Assembly: GCA_036924855.1 (NCBI GenBank) | Contig: JBAGRP010000001.1 | Location: forward strand, 2,666,001-2,730,000 | Length of the DNA: 64,000 nucleotides | Direction of reading: 5' to 3' | Source of the DNA: Nitrobacteraceae bacterium AZCC 2146 | GTDB lineage: Bacteria; Pseudomonadota; Alphaproteobacteria; Rhizobiales; Xanthobacteraceae | Translations under genes and position numbers: made by a program | Part shown: piece by piece, positions 56,227 through 64,000 of the stretch | Layout: every line of letters begins with the position of its first letter | Position numbering within the stretch: the stretch's first letter is position 1 | The notes under the pieces: model-generated | Seen by the model: only the letters and a program-made list of their open reading frames with translations | Told to the model about the DNA's origin: nothing | Database searches by the model: none

Positions 56227-56940
56227 TCAGACGCGCTCGTCGATCTGGCGCGACAGGATCGCAGAGAATTCATCGGCAAATCCCTCCAGGCGCTGGGCCT
56301 GGCGGTTCACCTCGGATGTGAACTTATTGTAGAAAATAGTCGCCGGAATGGCGGCGATAAGGCCGATTGCGGTGGCGAACAGCGCCTCCGCGATGCCGGG
56401 AGCGACCACGGCGAGCGATGTATTCTTCGAAGCAGCGATCGACTGGAAGCTCGACATGATGCCCCAGACGGTGCCGAACAGGCCGACGAAGGGACCGGCC
56501 GAGCCGACGGTCGCCAGCACCAGGAGGCGGCGCTCGAGCCGCTCGATCTCGCGGGCGATGGAAACGTTCATCACCTTGTCGATCCGCATCTGCAGGCCGG
56601 TGAAGGACCGGGCCTGGCTCTCGAACGAGCGCTTCCACTCGCGCATCGCGGCGACGAAACAGGCCGCCATCGACTGCGTCGGCTTGGCGGACAGCGCGCG
56701 ATAGAGATCCTCGATCGACTCGCCGGACCAGAACGCCTGCTCGAAACGGTCCATCGCGCGCTTGGTGCGCGCGTAAAGAAACATCTTGTCGATCGCGATC
56801 GCCCAGACCCAGATCGAACAGCCGAGCAGTCCGAGCATGACCGCTTTCACGATCCAGTGGGCCTGCAGGAACAGCGCGATCAGCGAAACGTCGGAAGAAG
56901 CCAGCGGCAGGGCTGACTGCGCCACATCGGCCGGGTTCAT
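56227..56940 (-). CDS. tolQ: Tol-Pal system protein TolQ (ExbB/MotA family)
   Basis: TolQ is the multi-spanning motor protein. 237 residues with three helices, near 20-42, 140-165 and 180-205; GSAGPFVGLFGTVWGIMSSF is the conserved loop at helix 2, and ATAIGLIAAIPATIFYNKF is helix 3. The ATG at 56940 has GAGAGG upstream. First gene of tolQRAB on the minus strand; no ybgC gene is found upstream of it. Confidence 0.95.
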   Translation of the reverse strand: MNPADVAQSALPLASSDVSLIALFLQAHWIVKAVMLGLLGCSIWVWAIAIDKMFLYARTKRAMDRFEQAFWSGESIEDLYRALSAKPTQSMAACFVAAMREWKRSFESQARSFTGLQMRIDKVMNVSIAREIERLERRLLVLATVGSAGPFVGLFGTVWGIMSSFQSIAASKNTSLAVVAPGIAEALFATAIGLIAAIPATIFYNKFTSEVNRQAQRLEGFADEFSAILSRQIDERV

Positions 56941-57338
56941 GGGTGGTATCCTCTCAACGCAAAAATCCCCAGTTCACCGGCGGCATTGCCGCCACCGGTT
57001 GCAGCCACGCGCCGCACACGCGGCGTAAAGCCAGCGCGAAGCCTGTTGTGTCGCATGGAATGGCTCGTCCGAAGCCGGGCCCTGAATCTCCTGCCAACAT
57101 GTCAAAACGAGGGCTTACGCGCGTCTTTGCAGGTTTTACCAGACGCTGGTCGTGGTTAATGCGGGGTTACCAAAGGCCATTTTGGCGGAGAAATGAAGCG
57201 CAATTCGCTTGTTCGTGATGCGCAAAATCGCCGCGCACCAAACAAAACCGCCCGTCTGCGTTGCAAACGGGCGGCTATGTCGGCGTCTGGCGAAGGGGGC
57301 GCTATCGCCTGACGCCAAAGAAGTTAATCCTACTTACA
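56941..57338. other. Intergenic region between tolQ and the DUF2852 gene
   Basis: 398 bases with no supported gene; it must contain the tolQ promoter (near 56950-57200). A terminator for the DUF2852 gene lies at 57244-57275. No repeat or other structure was seen. Confidence 0.6.
57244..57275 (-). terminator. Terminator of the DUF2852 gene
   Basis: CCGCCCGT (57248-57255) and ACGGGCGG (57267-57274) form an 8-base stem with an 11-base loop; the minus strand continues into TTTTGTTT. About 65 bases past the DUF2852 stop. Confidence 0.75.
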
Positions 57339-57803
57339 TCAGCCCTGCGGCTGCGCATCGTTCGGCGGGGTCGGCCGCGGACGGTGCTGCGCCATGAACT
57401 GGTCGAACTCTTCCTTGTCCTTGGCGTGGCGCAGACGATCCAGAAAGTCCTTGAATTCGTGCTGTTCCTCTTCCAGGCGCCGCAGCGTTTCCATGCGGTA
57501 CTCGTCGAAGGCGCGGTTGCCCGACGTCGACGGGCTGAAGCCGAAGCCGCGGCGCTCCATGCGGCCGCGCATCCGCTCCATCTTGTACTGCATCCGCTCC
57601 ATCTTGTTCGCGAAGCGATCGTTGTAATCCCAGCAACCCATTTTCCTGCTCCCGAGTGAGAAGAAGAGAAGTGCGAGGCCGATCGGCCACCACACGATAA
57701 AACCCAGCACGATCAATGCAATACGCCATGGTGAGCGCATTTCATAACGCACGCCGGGCTGATCGTAAGGACCCCAGCGATTGAGATCTGCGGTGTTGGC
57801 CAT
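57339..57803 (-). CDS. DUF2852 domain-containing membrane protein
   Basis: A 154-residue protein. One or two membrane helices at about 28-50 (WRIALIVLGFIVWWPIGLAL), then a charged Met/Arg-rich stretch (RMQYKMERMRGRMERRG), and a helical C-terminal part with EEQHEFKDFLDRLRHAKDKEEF, which looks like the conserved core of the DUF2852 family. The ATG at 57803 has GGAG upstream and gives the best N-terminus. Function unknown. Confidence 0.88.
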   Translation of the reverse strand: MANTADLNRWGPYDQPGVRYEMRSPWRIALIVLGFIVWWPIGLALLFFSLGSRKMGCWDYNDRFANKMERMQYKMERMRGRMERRGFGFSPSTSGNRAFDEYRMETLRRLEEEQHEFKDFLDRLRHAKDKEEFDQFMAQHRPRPTPPNDAQPQG

Positions 57804-57912
57804 TTGCTTCTCCATGGACGGCAGGTCGCCGTCGGTGAATGTAAATAACATTCACATACGTAAACCACCGCCGGTTTTTGTCAATATCGCCGCAACCCGG
57901 CCGCCTAAAAAA

Positions 57913-58620
57913 TTATTTTGGCGCCTTGCCCCAGGGCCCCGCGGGCCGCTCCTCGGCCGCGGCTTCCGCAGCCTGCGGCCGGCGCTCGGTCGGAAACCCC
58001 AGTCCGCGCAGATAGATCAGCACGCCAGCCTCCAACAGGTCCTCCGGCGACATCGGCAGTTTTCGCCGCGCCGCATCGCCGCGGCCGAACAGGGATGCGA
58101 CACCATGCGCCAGCGTCCAGATGTGCAGCGCCATCATCAGCGCCGGCGGCCGGGCCACGCCGGGCGGCGTCAGCGCGGCAAGCCGTTCGGCGGCAGCGCG
58201 GATGATTCCGAAGGCGCGCTCGCTCGCCGCCATCAGCAAAGGATTGAGATCGACGGGAATGCCGGATTCGAACATCGCCGAATAGAATGCCGGCTCGTTG
58301 CGGGCGAAGGCCAGATAGGCTTTGCCGACCCGCTCGAAGGCCGTGACGGTGTCAGGCCGGCCGTCGTCCCAGGCCGCGGTCAGCGTCGCCTCGAACTGCT
58401 CGAAACCGCGTTGCGCAATGCTGGCGAGCAGATCGTCGCGATCGCGAAAATGCCGGTACGGCGCGGCGGCGCTGACGCCGGCCGTACGCGCGGCGTCGGC
58501 GAAGGTGAAGCCCGCCGGCCCCTTCTCCGCGATCAGCCCGAGCGCTGCCTGCAGCAGCGCCTCTTTCAGATTGCCATGATGATAGCCGCGCTCGGCGCGG
58601 CGGTCCTTGTGCCAGCTCAT
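57913..58620 (-). CDS. TetR/AcrR family transcriptional regulator
   Basis: A 235-residue repressor-type protein. Helix-turn-helix at about 15-65 with AALGLIAEKGPAGFTFADAA and TAGVSAAAPYRHFRDRDDLL. The C-terminal domain (about 85-200) is the WHG/TetR_C-like ligand domain, with LMMALHIWTLAHGVASLFGR. The last 20 residues are Ala/Glu/Pro-rich. A dyad at 58661-58683, about 40 bases upstream, is a candidate operator. Target and ligand unknown; the YciI genes upstream on the same strand are the nearest candidates. Confidence 0.92.
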   Translation of the reverse strand: MSWHKDRRAERGYHHGNLKEALLQAALGLIAEKGPAGFTFADAARTAGVSAAAPYRHFRDRDDLLASIAQRGFEQFEATLTAAWDDGRPDTVTAFERVGKAYLAFARNEPAFYSAMFESGIPVDLNPLLMAASERAFGIIRAAAERLAALTPPGVARPPALMMALHIWTLAHGVASLFGRGDAARRKLPMSPEDLLEAGVLIYLRGLGFPTERRPQAAEAAAEERPAGPWGKAPK

Positions 58621-58660
58621 GTGAAGGGCTTTTACATGAGAGGGGTCGCAAGGTCATTCA

Positions 58661-58683
58661 AATTCGCTATTTTACGGCGAATT
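58661..58683. promoter_or_regulatory. Candidate operator dyad upstream of the TetR gene
   Basis: AATTCGC (58661-58667) and GCGAATT (58677-58683) with a nine-base spacer. It lies 41 bases upstream of the TetR gene start, where an autoregulatory site would be expected. Confidence 0.45.
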
Positions 58684-58787
58684 CGGGCGTTGATATCGTT
58701 GAAGAACTTTGTGTCGGAATCGTGCGGGTCGTTGCGGCGAACCTGTGGCAGCCGCAAAACCGATCGCGCAAGCCGCCCCGATGCCGC

Positions 58788-59204
58788 TCAGGATCGCGAG
58801 CCGCCCTGCATTTCCTCGAACCCCGCCGCGGCCTCCTGCACGTCGGCGGGAAAATCCGACATCTCCTGGACCTGGCGGATCTCGATGGTCTCGTTGGGAC
58901 CTGCCGGGCATCGCTTGGCCCATTCGATCGCGGCATCGCGCGAGGCGACGTCGATCATCCAGTAGCCACCGAGCACTTCCTTGGACTCGGCGAACGGACC
59001 GTCGGTGACGACAGGCTTGCCGCCGGGGAAGGAGACCCGCGCGCCCATCGATGGCGGATGCAGACCCTCGAGCGTGATCAGCACGCCGGCGTCCTTCAGC
59101 GCCTCATTGTATTTCATCATCGCCGCCACCGCCTCGGCCTCCGGCATCGCGCCGGGTGCGGCGCTCTCGTAGCCCTTCGGAATCATCAGCATCATGAATC
59201 GCAT
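58788..59204 (-). CDS. YciI family protein
   Basis: A 138-residue protein of the YciI (DGPF) family, which has a ferredoxin-like fold. MRFMMLMIPKGYESAAPG begins the protein and VTDGPFAESKEVLGGYWMI is the DGPF block near 66-84. The role of YciI proteins is largely unknown. The ATG at 59204 is chosen over an upstream frame. 82 bases downstream of the second YciI gene on the same strand, probably a duplicated pair. Confidence 0.9.
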   Translation of the reverse strand: MRFMMLMIPKGYESAAPGAMPEAEAVAAMMKYNEALKDAGVLITLEGLHPPSMGARVSFPGGKPVVTDGPFAESKEVLGGYWMIDVASRDAAIEWAKRCPAGPNETIEIRQVQEMSDFPADVQEAAAGFEEMQGGSRS

Positions 59205-59286
59205 GGTCGTGGTCCTTGTTGCTTTGACATCTGAGCAAGATTGAGATCGTCCCAGGCGCACCCGGGACCATCAAGCCGGGATCGAT

Positions 59287-59703
59287 CTATTTCTTCGCGA
59301 CCTGCTCGCGCAAGCGCTCTTCCTGTTCGCGCAGTTCAGGCGTCAGGGCTTCGCCGAAATCGTCCGGCGCAAACACCTGGCGAATTTCGATCTCGGACCC
59401 GCCATCGAACGGCGCCCGCTTCATCCACGCGATCGCCTCGTCTTTCGACGGGACATCAATCAGCCAGAACCCCGCGATGAGGTCATTGGTCACGGCGAAC
59501 GGACCGTGGGTGACCGCCGGCTCGTTGCCTGAATACTTGATGCGCGCGCCCTTCGAGGTCGGATGCAGCCCCTCTCCCGCCTGCATCACGCCGGCCTTGA
59601 CCATCTCCTCGTTGAACTTGCCCATCGCCGTCAGCAACTCCGTCGGTGGCATCACGCCGGCTTCGGTATCCTTGCTGGCCTTCACAATCACCATAAAACG
59701 CAT
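59287..59703 (-). CDS. YciI family protein, paralogue
   Basis: A 138-residue YciI/DGPF protein. MRFMVIVKASKDTEAGVMPP and AVTHGPFAVTNDLIAGFWLI match the neighbouring gene closely, with THGPF in place of TDGPF. The two are likely an old tandem duplication. In other genomes such genes often sit next to an ECF sigma factor, but none is seen here. Confidence 0.9.
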   Translation of the reverse strand: MRFMVIVKASKDTEAGVMPPTELLTAMGKFNEEMVKAGVMQAGEGLHPTSKGARIKYSGNEPAVTHGPFAVTNDLIAGFWLIDVPSKDEAIAWMKRAPFDGGSEIEIRQVFAPDDFGEALTPELREQEERLREQVAKK

Positions 59704-59811
59704 CGGTTACTCCATCTGATGTCGCCTGTCCCGCGGGCCCAATACGGCCGCGGGCTCTATCAGAAAGACGAAGTGGCTTATACGGATCCGACAAGCCGGA
59801 GAACAATTATT

Positions 59812-60792
59812 TTACGGAAACACCTGCAGCTTGCTGTCGAGGTCCGGCAGATCGTCCAGCGAGCGCGGCGGCAGCACCTCGACGGTGTCGCCGACGGTAA
59901 TCGTCATGCGATCCTTGCCCATCGTCAGCGGTCCGTCGTAGCCGGCTGCGCGGGTGCGCGCGATGATCTCGTCAAGACCCTTGCTGCCGTTGAGCTCCTT
60001 GGTGACGATATGGGAGAACACCGCCATCTTGGGCGCATCCCGCTTGAACACCTCGGCGGCCTGCTCCGGCGTCGTCAGTTTCGCCAACACGCCCTTCATC
60101 TCCGGCATCTGGCTGAGCCGTTGGCTGAATGCGATCACGTTGTGCACAATGACATCGGCCTTGGCGCCATACTTGATGACGTTGTCATTGAGCGTCGTGT
60201 CCCCCGATAGCAGCACGCTGTGGCCGGCATGGTCGATCCGAAACCCGTAGGCCGGATTTCCGTCGTCATGTTCGACCGGAAAGGCCGTCACCGTGACGCC
60301 ATCCTCGTCGAACACGACGCCCTCCGCCAGCGGATGCACCTTGATCTCGAGATTCGCGATCGGGTTGAATTTGTTCACACGCTTTTCCAGGTCGTGGCCG
60401 AACATCGTCCGCATACCTTTCACCATCTGGTCGGTCCCTTCGGGGCCCCACAGATCGAAACCGTGGTCGCGGCCAAGCAAGAACCACGGCGTCATCCACA
60501 GCTCAGGCAGGCCTTCGAAATGATCGTTGTGCAGATGGGTGAGAAAGATATGCGTGATGTCCTTCGGATTGACGCGGCTTTCGTAGAGCCGCTGGTTGGC
60601 GCCTCGTCCAACATCGAACAACAGCCTGCGGCCGTTCGCCTCGACCAGCGTGGAGATGCCAAGTCGCTCGGCAAAATATTCGGGGCCGGCCGTGCCCAGC
60701 AACGTCACCTTGATAGCGGGATTTCCGGCATGAGCCGGAATGGCGATCACTGACATGAGACAGATGCTGACAAAGAGTCCGACGAGTTTCAC
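59812..60792 (-). CDS. Exported metallo-beta-lactamase fold hydrolase
   Basis: A 326-residue metallo-hydrolase. A signal peptide (1-22, VKLVGLFVSICLMSVIAIPA ending AHA) is followed by the MBL fold: THLHNDHFEG near 93-102 is the HxHxDH zinc motif, and LLSGDTTLND near 195-204 adds the later metal ligand. RNase Z-like or arylsulfatase-like relatives exist; the substrate is not known. The GTG at 60792 with GGAG at about eight bases is chosen because it gives a clean signal peptide; an ATG 19 codons upstream is the alternative. Confidence 0.85.
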   Translation of the reverse strand: MKLVGLFVSICLMSVIAIPAHAGNPAIKVTLLGTAGPEYFAERLGISTLVEANGRRLLFDVGRGANQRLYESRVNPKDITHIFLTHLHNDHFEGLPELWMTPWFLLGRDHGFDLWGPEGTDQMVKGMRTMFGHDLEKRVNKFNPIANLEIKVHPLAEGVVFDEDGVTVTAFPVEHDDGNPAYGFRIDHAGHSVLLSGDTTLNDNVIKYGAKADVIVHNVIAFSQRLSQMPEMKGVLAKLTTPEQAAEVFKRDAPKMAVFSHIVTKELNGSKGLDEIIARTRAAGYDGPLTMGKDRMTITVGDTVEVLPPRSLDDLPDLDSKLQVFP

Positions 60793-60891
60793 GAGGTGTC
60801 TCCATGTGGCGACGTCCTCGCGCGCGCCGAATAGACTGTCGAGGTGCATCGATCTAACGCGACCCCCCAGCTTATATCAAGCGGCAGGCAC

Positions 60892-61260
60892 TCAGGACGT
60901 CTGCTTCTCGAATGCACCATCCTGATAGCTGGCGCCGAAATAGACATCGATGCTTCTAATTCGATCACCCTCGAAGACGAAGAATTCGGTGTTGCGAAAA
61001 CTCTTGCCACCTTTCGCCATGCATTTGTAGGTTACGAACGCTGCATCGCCGTCGACGACGATGCGCTCCTGCTCATGTCGTTCGATCCAGTCGCTGTTGC
61101 GCCAGCATCGTTCGAAGTAGGTGGCCTTGTCGATCTCGTCGTCATACGGACTCGTGAATCGAAAATCCTCGGTGAGGACATCCTCAACCGCCTTGCGGTC
61201 GTTCGAGAGGTAGGCGGCAAACAGTTCGCGGATGAGCTCGGCCTTGCTGGTGCTCGTCAT
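60892..61260 (-). CDS. SnoaL-like / nuclear transport factor 2 family protein
   Basis: A 122-residue cone-shaped alpha+beta protein. MTSTSKAELIRELFAAYLSN and VEDVLTEDFRFTSPYDDEID near the start and GDRIRSIDVYFGASYQDGAF near the end are typical of SnoaL-like proteins, which bind or isomerise small molecules. No catalytic residue can be assigned. The ATG overlaps the stop of the GST gene by 4 bases, so the two are coupled. Confidence 0.88.
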   Translation of the reverse strand: MTSTSKAELIRELFAAYLSNDRKAVEDVLTEDFRFTSPYDDEIDKATYFERCWRNSDWIERHEQERIVVDGDAAFVTYKCMAKGGKSFRNTEFFVFEGDRIRSIDVYFGASYQDGAFEKQTS

Positions 61261-61916
61261 GACAACTTGTCCTTCGGAAACATGTGGAAGTACGGCTTGG
61301 CCTCCTCCACCACGCGAGCAAAAGACGGCCGCGCCATCAGGCGCTGGAGATAGGCGGCGACGTTGCGATGCGTGGTGCCGAACGGCGCCACCTCGTTGGC
61401 ATAGAACAATGCCGGCGCCGCCGCGCAATCCGCCATGGTGAAGGTCTCGCCGGCGGCCCACGGCGCCGCGGCAATGTCGCGGTCGATCACACCGAGCGCA
61501 GTCTGCAGCAAGGCCCGCGCCTCCCTCACGCCATGCGGATCGTGCTGGCCCTCTGGCCGCAGAGTATCGCCGACGATCTTCTGCACCTGCATGTGAACAT
61601 GAAGATCGATGAAGCGATCGCGTGCGCGCACCCGCCGTGCCTGTTCGGGGTCGGACGGGATGAGATTTACCGGACCGGGATAATGCTGCGCAAGATAGTC
61701 GATGATGATACTGCTTTCCGGGACGGTGCGATCCCGGGCCTCGTCACGCAGCACCGGAAACTTGCCGATCGGCCACAGCTTCAGAAACGCCGCGCGCTGC
61801 ACGGGATCGAACAGCTCGACCATCTGCGGCTTGAACGGCGTGGCGTTTTCGTAAAGCGCGGTCAGCACCTTCTGGCAGAAGGACGACAGCGGATGAAAAT
61901 GCAGCGTGAGTGACAC
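61257..61916 (-). CDS. Glutathione S-transferase family protein
   Basis: A 219-residue two-domain protein. The thioredoxin-like N-terminal domain has HFHPLSSFCQKVLTALYE near 6-23 (with the Ser/Cys of the active site) and VPESSIIIDYLAQHYPG near 62-78, the latter with the glutathione-contacting ESS. The C-terminal all-helical domain includes FTMADCAAAPALFYANEV. The GTG at 61916 has AGGAGG at the right distance and decides the start. It is followed by the SnoaL-like gene, overlapping by four bases. Substrate not known. Confidence 0.9.
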   Translation of the reverse strand: MSLTLHFHPLSSFCQKVLTALYENATPFKPQMVELFDPVQRAAFLKLWPIGKFPVLRDEARDRTVPESSIIIDYLAQHYPGPVNLIPSDPEQARRVRARDRFIDLHVHMQVQKIVGDTLRPEGQHDPHGVREARALLQTALGVIDRDIAAAPWAAGETFTMADCAAAPALFYANEVAPFGTTHRNVAAYLQRLMARPSFARVVEEAKPYFHMFPKDKLS

Positions 61917-62182
61917 ATGAACCTCCTGCGTTTCCTGGATGCGATCTCGGAGCGTCTCCGTCTGACAATAGGACGAGCGGGAACCTATCGCACCGACATA
62001 ACCAGCAACAAATTCCCGCCGCATTGCTGATTGACTCTGCCTGCGTCGATCTTCGCCGATTGGGGACTCATGAAGCGGAGCCTCGTCTTGGGGTGTTTTG
62101 CGTAAAATCTGCCTGATGCCTTGGGTGCTCGCCGCTCAATGACGTGGCGTGTCCAATGCCGGTCCGTGTCTGGGGAGAAACG

Positions 62183-62284
62183 ATGAAGGATGCCCGTCTC
62201 AAGGCAGCCTCGGGGGTGCTCGCGCAAATGCTGGCGGTGACGGCCATGCTCGTCATCGCCGGCTTTGTGTTTTATGCACGGTGA
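62183..62284 (+). CDS. Small membrane protein (33 residues)
   Basis: An open frame of 33 codons with ATG at 62183 and GGGGAG five bases upstream. The sequence begins MKDARLKAASGVLAQMLAVT and ends AGFVFYAR, with a single hydrophobic helix from about residue 12 to 31 and a basic N-terminus. It is too short to be found by length alone, but the ribosome site, hydrophobic helix and TGA at 62282 all fit a real gene. Function unknown; it lies ten bases before a palindromic repeat and 183 before the SDR gene. Confidence 0.6.
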   Translation: MKDARLKAASGVLAQMLAVTAMLVIAGFVFYAR

Positions 62285-62293
62285 AACGAGAAT

Positions 62294-62414
62294 CGTGCCC
62301 CCCTGAGCCGGGGCCCATCATCCCATCATAAGGAAGAGTGGGTCCCCCTGCGGAGCGGCATGTCGGCGATGCTTCGCATCGCCTGAGAAAGCCGAATCGC
62401 ATCCGGGACACGAG
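62294..62414. repeat. Palindromic intergenic repeat, second copy
   Basis: A 121-base element from CGTGCCCCCC (62294) to TCCGGGACACGAG (ending 62414). It shares CCGGGGCCCAT, CTGCGGAGCGGCAT and TCCGGGACACGAG with the element at 35207-35370, in the same order. Inner stem GCGATGC-TTC-GCATCGC is near 62366-62382. Confidence 0.75.
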
Positions 62415-62466
62415 CATTACGACCCGCTATAAGTCCGGCCTTGAATCAGAAACCACGGGGCAGGAC

Positions 62467-63258
62467 ATGACCACCACCACACCGCGCAAGGTCGCACTCA
62501 TCACCGGGGCTGCGCGCGGCATCGGACTCGCGGTAGCGAAGCGATTTCTCGGCGAGGGGTTTCGCGTCGCGCTGCTCGATATCGAAGGCGCGTTGCTCGA
62601 GCAGTCCTTCAAGGCGCTGGGCGATCCCGACAACACGATGACCCTGCATGCCGACGTGGCCGATGCCGGCGCGGTGGCGAAGGCGTTTGCCGCGGTGCAG
62701 GCGCGGTTCGGCCGGCTCGATGCGCTGGTCAACAATGCCGGCATCGCGATCTTCAAGCCGCTGCTGGAAACCACGCAAGCGGATTGGGAGCGCGTGCTGG
62801 CGGTGAATCTCACCGGGCCGTTTCTGTGCACGCAGGCCGCCGCGCCCCTGATGCGCGAGCATGGCGGCGGTGCGATCGTGAATATCACGTCGATTTCGGC
62901 GTTGCGCGCGTCGACGCTGCGCACCGCCTACGGCACCAGCAAGGCGGGTCTCGCACATCTGACAAAACAATTCGCGGTCGAGCTCGCCACGCTGGGCATC
63001 CGCGTCAATGCAGTTGCGCCCGGCCCGGTGGAGACCGCCATGGCCAAGGCCGTGCATACGCCGGCGATCCGCGCCGACTATCACGACACCATTCCGCTCA
63101 ATCGCTACGGCGGCGAGGAGGAACTGGCCGACGCAGTATTTTTCCTGTGCAGCGAGCGCGCCAGCTACATCACCGGCCAGATGCTGGCGGTGGATGGCGG
63201 CTTCGAGGCCACCGGCATCGGCCTGCCGACGCTGCGCCGCGAGGGCAGCAACGGGTAG
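62467..63258 (+). CDS. SDR family NAD(P)-dependent oxidoreductase
   Basis: A 263-residue short-chain dehydrogenase. TGAARGIG (14-21) is the cofactor Gly motif, NNAG is near 89, and the catalytic Ser-Tyr-Lys appears in ITSISALRAS and YGTSKAG (about 140-160). The sequence AVDGGFEATGIG is near the C-terminus. ATG at 62467 with CAGGA upstream. Cofactor preference looks open; substrate unknown. Convergent with the MFS gene downstream. Confidence 0.92.
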   Translation: MTTTTPRKVALITGAARGIGLAVAKRFLGEGFRVALLDIEGALLEQSFKALGDPDNTMTLHADVADAGAVAKAFAAVQARFGRLDALVNNAGIAIFKPLLETTQADWERVLAVNLTGPFLCTQAAAPLMREHGGGAIVNITSISALRASTLRTAYGTSKAGLAHLTKQFAVELATLGIRVNAVAPGPVETAMAKAVHTPAIRADYHDTIPLNRYGGEEELADAVFFLCSERASYITGQMLAVDGGFEATGIGLPTLRREGSNG

Positions 63259-63266
63259 CTGCCGCC

Positions 63267-64000
63267 CTACTCCGCCGCCGCGGTCGCCAGTTCGCGCTTG
63301 CGCAGCGTCGCGAGGCTGACGATCAGCGCGCCGACCGCGGTCAGCGTGATGGTCGTCACCATCGGCAATGAGGTGCCGTCGAAGAACAGCCCGGCAACGG
63401 CGATCATGATGCCGCCGGTGACCATCTGCAGCGTGCCGCCGAGCGCGCTGGCGATGCCGGCGATCGGGCCGTGATTTTCCAGCGACAACACCATGGTGGA
63501 GGGAATCACCAGGCCGAGGAACGCGAACGACACGAACAGCAGCGGAATCAGCACACGAAGGCTGTCGAAGCCGGCCAGCGTCAGCGCCAGCAGCAGCACC
63601 GCGAAACCCGCATAGGCCGACACCGCCGCCATCACCACCCGCGCCATGCCGAAGCGGCCGCCGAGGAAGCCGGCGAATTGCGATGCGCCGATGAAGCCGA
63701 TGGCGTTGATGGAGAACGCCAGGCTGTATTGCGTCGGCGAGAGCCCATAATGGCCGATATAGACGAAGGATGACGTCGCCAGGAACGCGAAGAAGCTCGC
63801 CATGCCCAGCCCGCCGATGAAGGTGAGGCCGAGAAAGTGCCAGTCGCGCAGCAGCTCCGCGAAGCTGCCGAGCACATTGCGGACGCTGCCATTGATGCGC
63901 TCGTGGACAGGACGGGTTTCCGGCAGCAAGGATGCCACCAGCACGAGACCGATCAGCGAGACAATGGTCACCGCGACGAACACCGCGCGCCAGCCAAACG
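63267..64000 (-). CDS. Bcr/CflA-type MFS drug transporter, partial
   Basis: The C-terminal 244 residues or so of a major facilitator protein; the gene runs off the right edge. About seven helices are visible, and LLPETRPVHERINGSVRNVL, the loop between halves, is typical of the Bcr/CflA drug efflux group. The end is Ala/Glu-rich. The start is outside the window, so the N-terminal half and regulation cannot be seen. It is convergent with the SDR gene, with eight bases between stops. Confidence 0.85.
   Translation of the reverse strand, partial: FGWRAVFVAVTIVSLIGLVLVASLLPETRPVHERINGSVRNVLGSFAELLRDWHFLGLTFIGGLGMASFFAFLATSSFVYIGHYGLSPTQYSLAFSINAIGFIGASQFAGFLGGRFGMARVVMAAVSAYAGFAVLLLALTLAGFDSLRVLIPLLFVSFAFLGLVIPSTMVLSLENHGPIAGIASALGGTLQMVTGGIMIAVAGLFFDGTSLPMVTTITLTAVGALIVSLATLRKRELATAAAE

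Overview
The window reads as chromosome from a high-GC alphaproteobacterium of the Nitrobacteraceae (the Bradyrhizobium / Rhodopseudomonas / Tardiphaga / Afipia group). The basis is gene content and order: a waaA-DUF374-DUF4170-cysQ-pmbA run, DUF6101, a hisZ-hisG pair, groESL under a CIRCE element, a Lys/Ala-rich histone-H1-like protein, a CheZ-type phosphatase, a tol-pal/tilS/ftsH block, and Bradyrhizobium-type palindromic intergenic repeats. No rRNA or tRNA gene, CRISPR array, insertion sequence or prophage was recognised.

Layout. 1-3.7 kb: a minus-strand, overlapping lipid A/Kdo and housekeeping operon (pmbA, cysQ-like, DUF4170, DUF374 acyltransferase, waaA). 4.5-7.9 kb: a lower-GC accessory islet with an exported beta-carbonic anhydrase, an SGNH hydrolase and a membrane-anchored TPR protein. 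7.9-16.5 kb: ubiA, a Pro-rich secreted protein, rsmE, hisZG, a lipid-linked glycosyltransferase plus ChbG/HpnK deacetylase pair, DUF2076 and an L,D-transpeptidase. 16.8-23.6 kb: cheZ, a lipoprotein, groESL, an exported protein and a CrtI-like oxidoreductase. 24-30.5 kb: L-lactate permease, an SbmA/BacA-like ABC exporter, an HPP protein, a TorF-type porin and the histone-like protein.

30.5-44.8 kb: glcDEF (glycolate oxidase), a soluble cytochrome c, a TetR regulator near azlCD, a TonB-dependent receptor, a NarL-type two-component pair, a GT87 membrane transferase and an MFS transporter. 44.8-57 kb: the cell-envelope block ftsH-tilS-cpoB-pal ... tolB-tolA-tolR-tolQ, all on the minus strand. A FeeM-like N-acyl amino acid synthase and a GGDEF-EAL protein sit between tolB and pal. 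ftsH carries a one-base frameshift. 57-64 kb: DUF2852, a TetR regulator, two YciI proteins, a metallo-hydrolase, SnoaL-like and GST genes, a 33-residue membrane protein, an SDR dehydrogenase and a truncated Bcr/CflA-type MFS gene.

The points most worth following up are the ftsH frameshift, the putative signalling pair inside tol-pal, the DUF374 acyltransferase translationally coupled to waaA, the accessory islet at 4.5-7.9 kb, and the palindromic repeat family, one copy of which appears to code the tail of a histidine kinase. I did not see a clearly new multi-gene defence or mobile system.
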